The notes under the pieces are model-generated. The model was not told the DNA's origin, did not search any database, and worked only from the letters and a program-made list of their open reading frames with translations. Below are positions 60,485 to 64,000 of a DNA stretch of 64,000 bases, piece by piece; the stretch's first letter is position 1; each line of letters opens with the position of its first letter. The position numbers were made by a program, and so were the translations under genes. This stretch comes from Mesorhizobium sangaii (GTDB lineage Bacteria; Pseudomonadota; Alphaproteobacteria; Rhizobiales; Rhizobiaceae). The stretch covers positions 1,044,002 to 1,108,001 of the forward strand of contig NZ_JACHEF010000001.1 of assembly GCF_014207355.1 (NCBI RefSeq), written 5' to 3'.

Positions 60485-61024
60485 CTAATAAAGCGGCTTG
60501 CTCATGTGCTTGGGCGTCGGCCACGTCGCGGTCACGCCCGGCTGCACCGGCCGCTCGAGATAGGTCGATAGTACGACATAGCTGCGCGTCGAGGTGACGC
60601 CCGGCGTTTCGTAGAGGCGTGACAGCAAGCCTTCGAGCGCTCGGGTGTCTTCGGTGCGGACCTTGAGCAGCATGCAGGTGTCACCGGCGACGGTGTGGAT
60701 TTCCTCGACTTCCGGATACTGCGAAACCGCCATCAGTTCCGGCGTCTTTCCCCAGCCCTTGGTGTCGATATGCACGAAAGCCAGCAGCGGCTTGCTCACC
60801 GCGTTGGGATCGATGATTGCCGCGGTGTTGCGGATGGCGCCGCTGCGCCGCAGCCGCTTGACGCGTTCGTGCGCGGCCGGCGGTGAAAGCCCCACGCGAT
60901 CACCGAGCTCGGCATAACTGACGGTCGCGTCATCGACCAGGACGCCTAATATTTTTCGGTCAATTGCGTCGAGTTCACGGGCGGCAGGCCTGTTCTGCGG
61001 AATGCCATCTGTTTCTTCGTCCAT
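60485..61024 (-). CDS. Lrp/AsnC-family regulator
   Basis: A 179-residue Lrp-type regulator. N-terminal helix-turn-helix: DAIDRKILGVLVDDATVSYAELGDRVGLS, then PPAAHERVKRLRRSGAI. The C-terminal RAM effector domain follows (HTVAGDTCMLLKVRTEDTR). ATG 61024 marks the real N-terminus; the open frame upstream continues across the divergent transporter gene and is not coding. It is divergent from an MFS exporter 48 bases away, with the inverted repeat CCGCA/TGCGG (61042-61059) between them, so it probably controls that exporter and itself. Confidence 0.92.
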   Translation of the reverse strand: MDEETDGIPQNRPAARELDAIDRKILGVLVDDATVSYAELGDRVGLSPPAAHERVKRLRRSGAIRNTAAIIDPNAVSKPLLAFVHIDTKGWGKTPELMAVSQYPEVEEIHTVAGDTCMLLKVRTEDTRALEGLLSRLYETPGVTSTRSYVVLSTYLERPVQPGVTATWPTPKHMSKPLY

Positions 61025-61041
61025 GCTGAAATCTCCGGTTG

Positions 61042-61059
61042 CCGCAGAATTTAATGCGG
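61042..61059. promoter_or_regulatory. Inverted repeat between the Lrp and MFS genes
   Basis: CCGCA-GAATTTAA-TGCGG: 5-bp arms around an AT-rich centre, as in Lrp-type boxes. It is the only palindrome in the 48-base divergent gap. Confidence 0.45.
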
Positions 61060-61072
61060 TCATTATGGTCAT

Positions 61073-62248
61073 ATGTCGAACGCTGATCAAGTTGTACCAT
61101 TGGCCGCGAACGCCCGGACACCGATCCCGGCGCTCGCTTATCTGTTGACCGGATGCATCGCCGTTATCGGCTCGAATTCGCTTGTGCTGGGCCCGATCGC
61201 ACCGGCCGTGGCCGCGTCGTTTGCGACGAGCGTACCGGTGGTCATGATCGCGGCGGCCGTGTTCGGCCTCGGCACCTCCGCAAGCGCCCTGTTCCTGGCG
61301 CGCTACATCGACCGGGTCGGCGCCCGCCGGATGCTGCAGGGCGCGTTGCTGTTGCTGGCGATAGCGCTCGTCGCCAGCGCGGCGGCACCGACGGTGATGA
61401 TGCTGGTCGCGGCACAATTGCTGGCCGGCATTGCTGCCGGTATCGCCATGCCGGCAATCTATGCCAGCTCCGCGGCCATCGCGCCGCCGGGTCGCGAAAG
61501 CGGCACGATCGGCGTCGTCCTGACTGGATGGACCTTGAGCATGGTCGCCGGCGTTTCGCTGTCGGCCGTGCTTGCCGATCTCGTGCATTGGCGCGCCGTT
61601 TTCGCCGCCGTCGCGCTGCTGGCAACGCTTGCCTTGGCCGGCCTTACACTGTCGTCGCTGAGCGACGCCAGGAAGAGCGGCCCGGCGCCGACGCCGCTGG
61701 AGGCGCTCGGCATTCCTGGTATCGTGCCACTGCTCGTCGCCTGTGCCGCCTTCATGACCGCCTTCTACGGCGTCTACGGCTATCTCGGTGATCACCTTCA
61801 CAGTGGATTGGGAAGACCGGTGAGCGCCAACGGATGGGCAGCACTTGCCTATGGTATCGGCTTCGGCACGGCTGCTCTCCTCGACGGCGTTATCGATCGC
61901 CTGGGCGCACGACGCGTCATGCCATTCGCCTATCTTCTCGTCGCCGTCGTCTATGTCGCCATGGCCGCGACGAGCGGCAGCTTCGGCCTGACCATCGCCA
62001 TGGTGGCGATATGGGGACTTGCCAATCATTTCGGACTGAACGTTCTGGTGATGCGCCTGTCGGCGCTCGATCCGTCACGGCGCGGCACGATCATGGGTTT
62101 GAACAGCGCGGTGACCTATCTGGCGGTGTTTGTCGGCACCACCGGCTTCGGGCCGCTCTATTCCAGCTTCGGTTTCGCCACCTGCGCGACGGTTGCCGCC
62201 TTGCTCATGCTGGTTGCCGCTTCGGCGGCGGCGTGGCGCACGCGATAA
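61073..62248 (+). CDS. Major facilitator superfamily transporter
   Basis: A 391-residue MFS protein with about 12 helices. Motif A between helices 2 and 3 is ARYIDRVGARRMLQGALLL, and a related loop after helix 8 reads DRLGARRVMPF. It resembles drug/amino-acid exporters of the DHA1 group. The start ATG lies 48 bases from the divergent Lrp-family gene, a layout typical of amino-acid exporters under Lrp-type control. Substrate not known. Confidence 0.9.
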   Translation: MSNADQVVPLAANARTPIPALAYLLTGCIAVIGSNSLVLGPIAPAVAASFATSVPVVMIAAAVFGLGTSASALFLARYIDRVGARRMLQGALLLLAIALVASAAAPTVMMLVAAQLLAGIAAGIAMPAIYASSAAIAPPGRESGTIGVVLTGWTLSMVAGVSLSAVLADLVHWRAVFAAVALLATLALAGLTLSSLSDARKSGPAPTPLEALGIPGIVPLLVACAAFMTAFYGVYGYLGDHLHSGLGRPVSANGWAALAYGIGFGTAALLDGVIDRLGARRVMPFAYLLVAVVYVAMAATSGSFGLTIAMVAIWGLANHFGLNVLVMRLSALDPSRRGTIMGLNSAVTYLAVFVGTTGFGPLYSSFGFATCATVAALLMLVAASAAAWRTR

Positions 62249-62369
62249 AGCGGTTCATCGTTTCACGGAAACGCCGAACCGCTCTATCTCTCCCTTTTTC
62301 TGACGAAATTCCGAAGGGAAAACGCTATCCGCCGGGAAGACCGCTTCACACTTTTCCTGGAATTGCTCC
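62249..62369. repeat. Two intergenic palindromes after the MFS gene
   Basis: AGCGGTTC (62249-62256) and GAACCGCT (62276-62283) form one hairpin and can end the MFS transcript. At 62301-62369 lies a longer, interrupted copy of the palindrome family seen at 19962 (GACGAAATTCCGAAGGGAAAA ... CTTTTCCTGGAATTGC). Confidence 0.6.
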
Positions 62370-62449
62370 AGTAGACAGACTGTATTGGCCATCCGTCTGT
62401 CACGCGATTGACAGCGGCTCCCTGCCCTTCCATACAAGCGGCGTTAATG

Positions 62450-63140
<691 letters not shown>

Positions 63141-63151
63141 GATCGCCAAGC

Positions 63152-63266
63152 GGCCGGATTTCAGCCCTGCAACAAGAATTGCGACCGACAGGACCTCTGA
63201 AGGTTGCGGTTGGCCTGAAATCCGGCCAGAAGCATCAGCGGGCCGACCGGCGAACGACCGGCCCGC
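63152..63266. other. Long-armed inverted repeat and hairpin between ribH and the aldolase gene
   Basis: GGCCGGATTTCAG (63152-63164) and CTGAAATCCGGCC (63215-63227) are perfect 13-base arms 50 bases apart. A second hairpin GCGGGCCG/CGGCCCGC spans 63238-63266. No U-run follows either. They may end the ribH transcript or shape the leader of the aldolase gene. Confidence 0.5.
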
Positions 63267-63303
63267 GACGTTGCGCTTGAAACCAGATCCGGGAGACTAT
63301 TGG

Positions 63304-64000
63304 GTGGCTCGCATAACACTGAGACAATTGCTCGACCACGCCGCCGAATACGGCTACGGCGTGCCCGCTTTCAACATGAACAATATGGAACAGGGCCTCG
63401 CCATCATGGAGGCCGCTGAGGAGACCAAGTCGCCGGTCATCCTGCAGGCGAGCCGTGGTGCCCGCGCCTACGCCAATGACGTGGTGCTGGCCAAGCTGAT
63501 CGACGCGCTGGTCGAAATCCACCCCGACATCCCGGTCTGCATGCATCTAGACCACGGCAACAACGAAGCCACTTGCGTCACCGCGATCCAGTACGGCTTC
63601 ACCTCCGTGATGATGGACGGATCGCTGAAGGAGGACGGCAAGACGCCGGCCGACTACGCCTACAATTCCGGGATCACCCGCCGCGTCGTCGACATGGCGC
63701 ATTGGGGCGGCGTTTCGGTGGAAGGCGAGATCGGTGTGCTCGGCTCGCTGGAGATGGGCGGCGGTGAGCAGGAAGACGGCCATGGCGTCGAAGGCGAGAT
63801 CAGCCACGACCAGCTTCTGACCGACCCGGAACAGGCGGTCGAGTTCGTTAAGGACACCCATGTCGATGCGCTGGCGGTTGCCATGGGCACCAGCCATGGC
63901 GCCTACAAATTTTCGCGCAAGCCCGACGGCGCGGTGCTGGCCATGAACGTCATCGAGGAGATACACCGCAGGCTGCCCAACATGCATCTGGTCATGCACG
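63304..64000 (+). CDS. Class II fructose-bisphosphate aldolase, 3' end outside the window
   Basis: The frame runs off the window after 232 residues, with no stop. It begins at GTG 63304 ([20 protein letters not shown]) with GGGAG eight bases upstream. Class II aldolase motifs: [18 protein letters not shown], catalytic and zinc ligands in CMHLDHGNN, the phosphate-binding [15 protein letters not shown], and VEGEIGVLG followed by [13 protein letters not shown]. The group is the CbbA/Fba type that acts in glycolysis, gluconeogenesis or the Calvin cycle. No cbb genes are seen in the available part. Confidence 0.93.
   Translation, partial: MARITLRQLLDHAAEYGYGVPAFNMNNMEQGLAIMEAAEETKSPVILQASRGARAYANDVVLAKLIDALVEIHPDIPVCMHLDHGNNEATCVTAIQYGFTSVMMDGSLKEDGKTPADYAYNSGITRRVVDMAHWGGVSVEGEIGVLGSLEMGGGEQEDGHGVEGEISHDQLLTDPEQAVEFVKDTHVDALAVAMGTSHGAYKFSRKPDGAVLAMNVIEEIHRRLPNMHLVMH

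Noticed and set aside
60485..62029. Extending the Lrp-type regulator to 514 residues
   Set aside because: The extra N-terminal part lies opposite the MFS gene and is biased like a shadow frame; the conserved domain starts at 61024.

Overview
The window looks like chromosome (or chromid) sequence from a Mesorhizobium-like alphaproteobacterium (Hyphomicrobiales). It is GC-rich, densely packed with ATGA-type overlaps, rich in ABC importers, and carries RIME-like and nested-palindrome intergenic repeats of the rhizobial kind. It also has a RibH2-type lumazine synthase under an FMN riboswitch. The genus is inferred from gene style, not from a marker gene. I saw no tRNA, rRNA, CRISPR array, prophage or intact insertion sequence.

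Layout. (1) 1-13182 is a catabolic island of unknown substrate: a GntR regulator (cut by the window start), two enolase-superfamily enzymes, a peptide/opine-type ABC importer (Tat-exported binding protein, two permeases, fused double ATPase), a LysR regulator divergent from a second paralogous binding protein, a double-DUF427 protein and an SDR dehydrogenase. (2) 13615-43099 is a near-complete methylated-amine mineralisation supercluster. TmoXWV imports TMAO. Tmm oxidises TMA to TMAO. Tdm demethylates TMAO to dimethylamine. DmmDABC converts dimethylamine to methylamine. GmaS, MgsABC and MgdABCD then run the indirect N-methylglutamate pathway. Interleaved are an XRE-cupin regulator, two APC-family permeases, three very small membrane proteins and two more unknown proteins. 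A 19-20 bp motif recurs upstream of most of the transcription units, suggesting one regulon. (3) 43167-48332 is an RND efflux pump with adaptor and TetR regulator. (4) 48521-60362 holds an acyl-CoA ligase, a SorC-type regulator, a fused class II aldolase/short-chain dehydrogenase, a ParDE-like toxin-antitoxin pair with a frameshifted toxin, a ribose-type ABC importer, and MtnK plus MtnA. Together these read as uptake of 5-methylthioribose and its breakdown through a DHAP-shunt-like route. (5) 60485-64000 carries an Lrp regulator divergent from an MFS exporter, an FMN riboswitch with ribH2, and the start of a class II fructose-bisphosphate aldolase running off the end.

How the genes work together. 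In region 2 each demethylation step releases formaldehyde, and Tdm, DmmD, MgdC and MgdD all carry GcvT/SoxG-like folate-type domains that could hand C1 units to tetrahydrofolate. The nitrogen ends up in glutamate. In region 4 MtnK and MtnA would make 5-methylthioribulose-1-phosphate. No MtnB, MtnC or MtnD is present, and the fused aldolase/dehydrogenase is the natural candidate for the next step.

The most interesting unexplained items are the shared operator motif of the methylamine genes, the small-membrane-protein/APC-permease module at 25030-28367, the fused aldolase/dehydrogenase of the methylthioribose locus, and the unknown catabolic island at the start.
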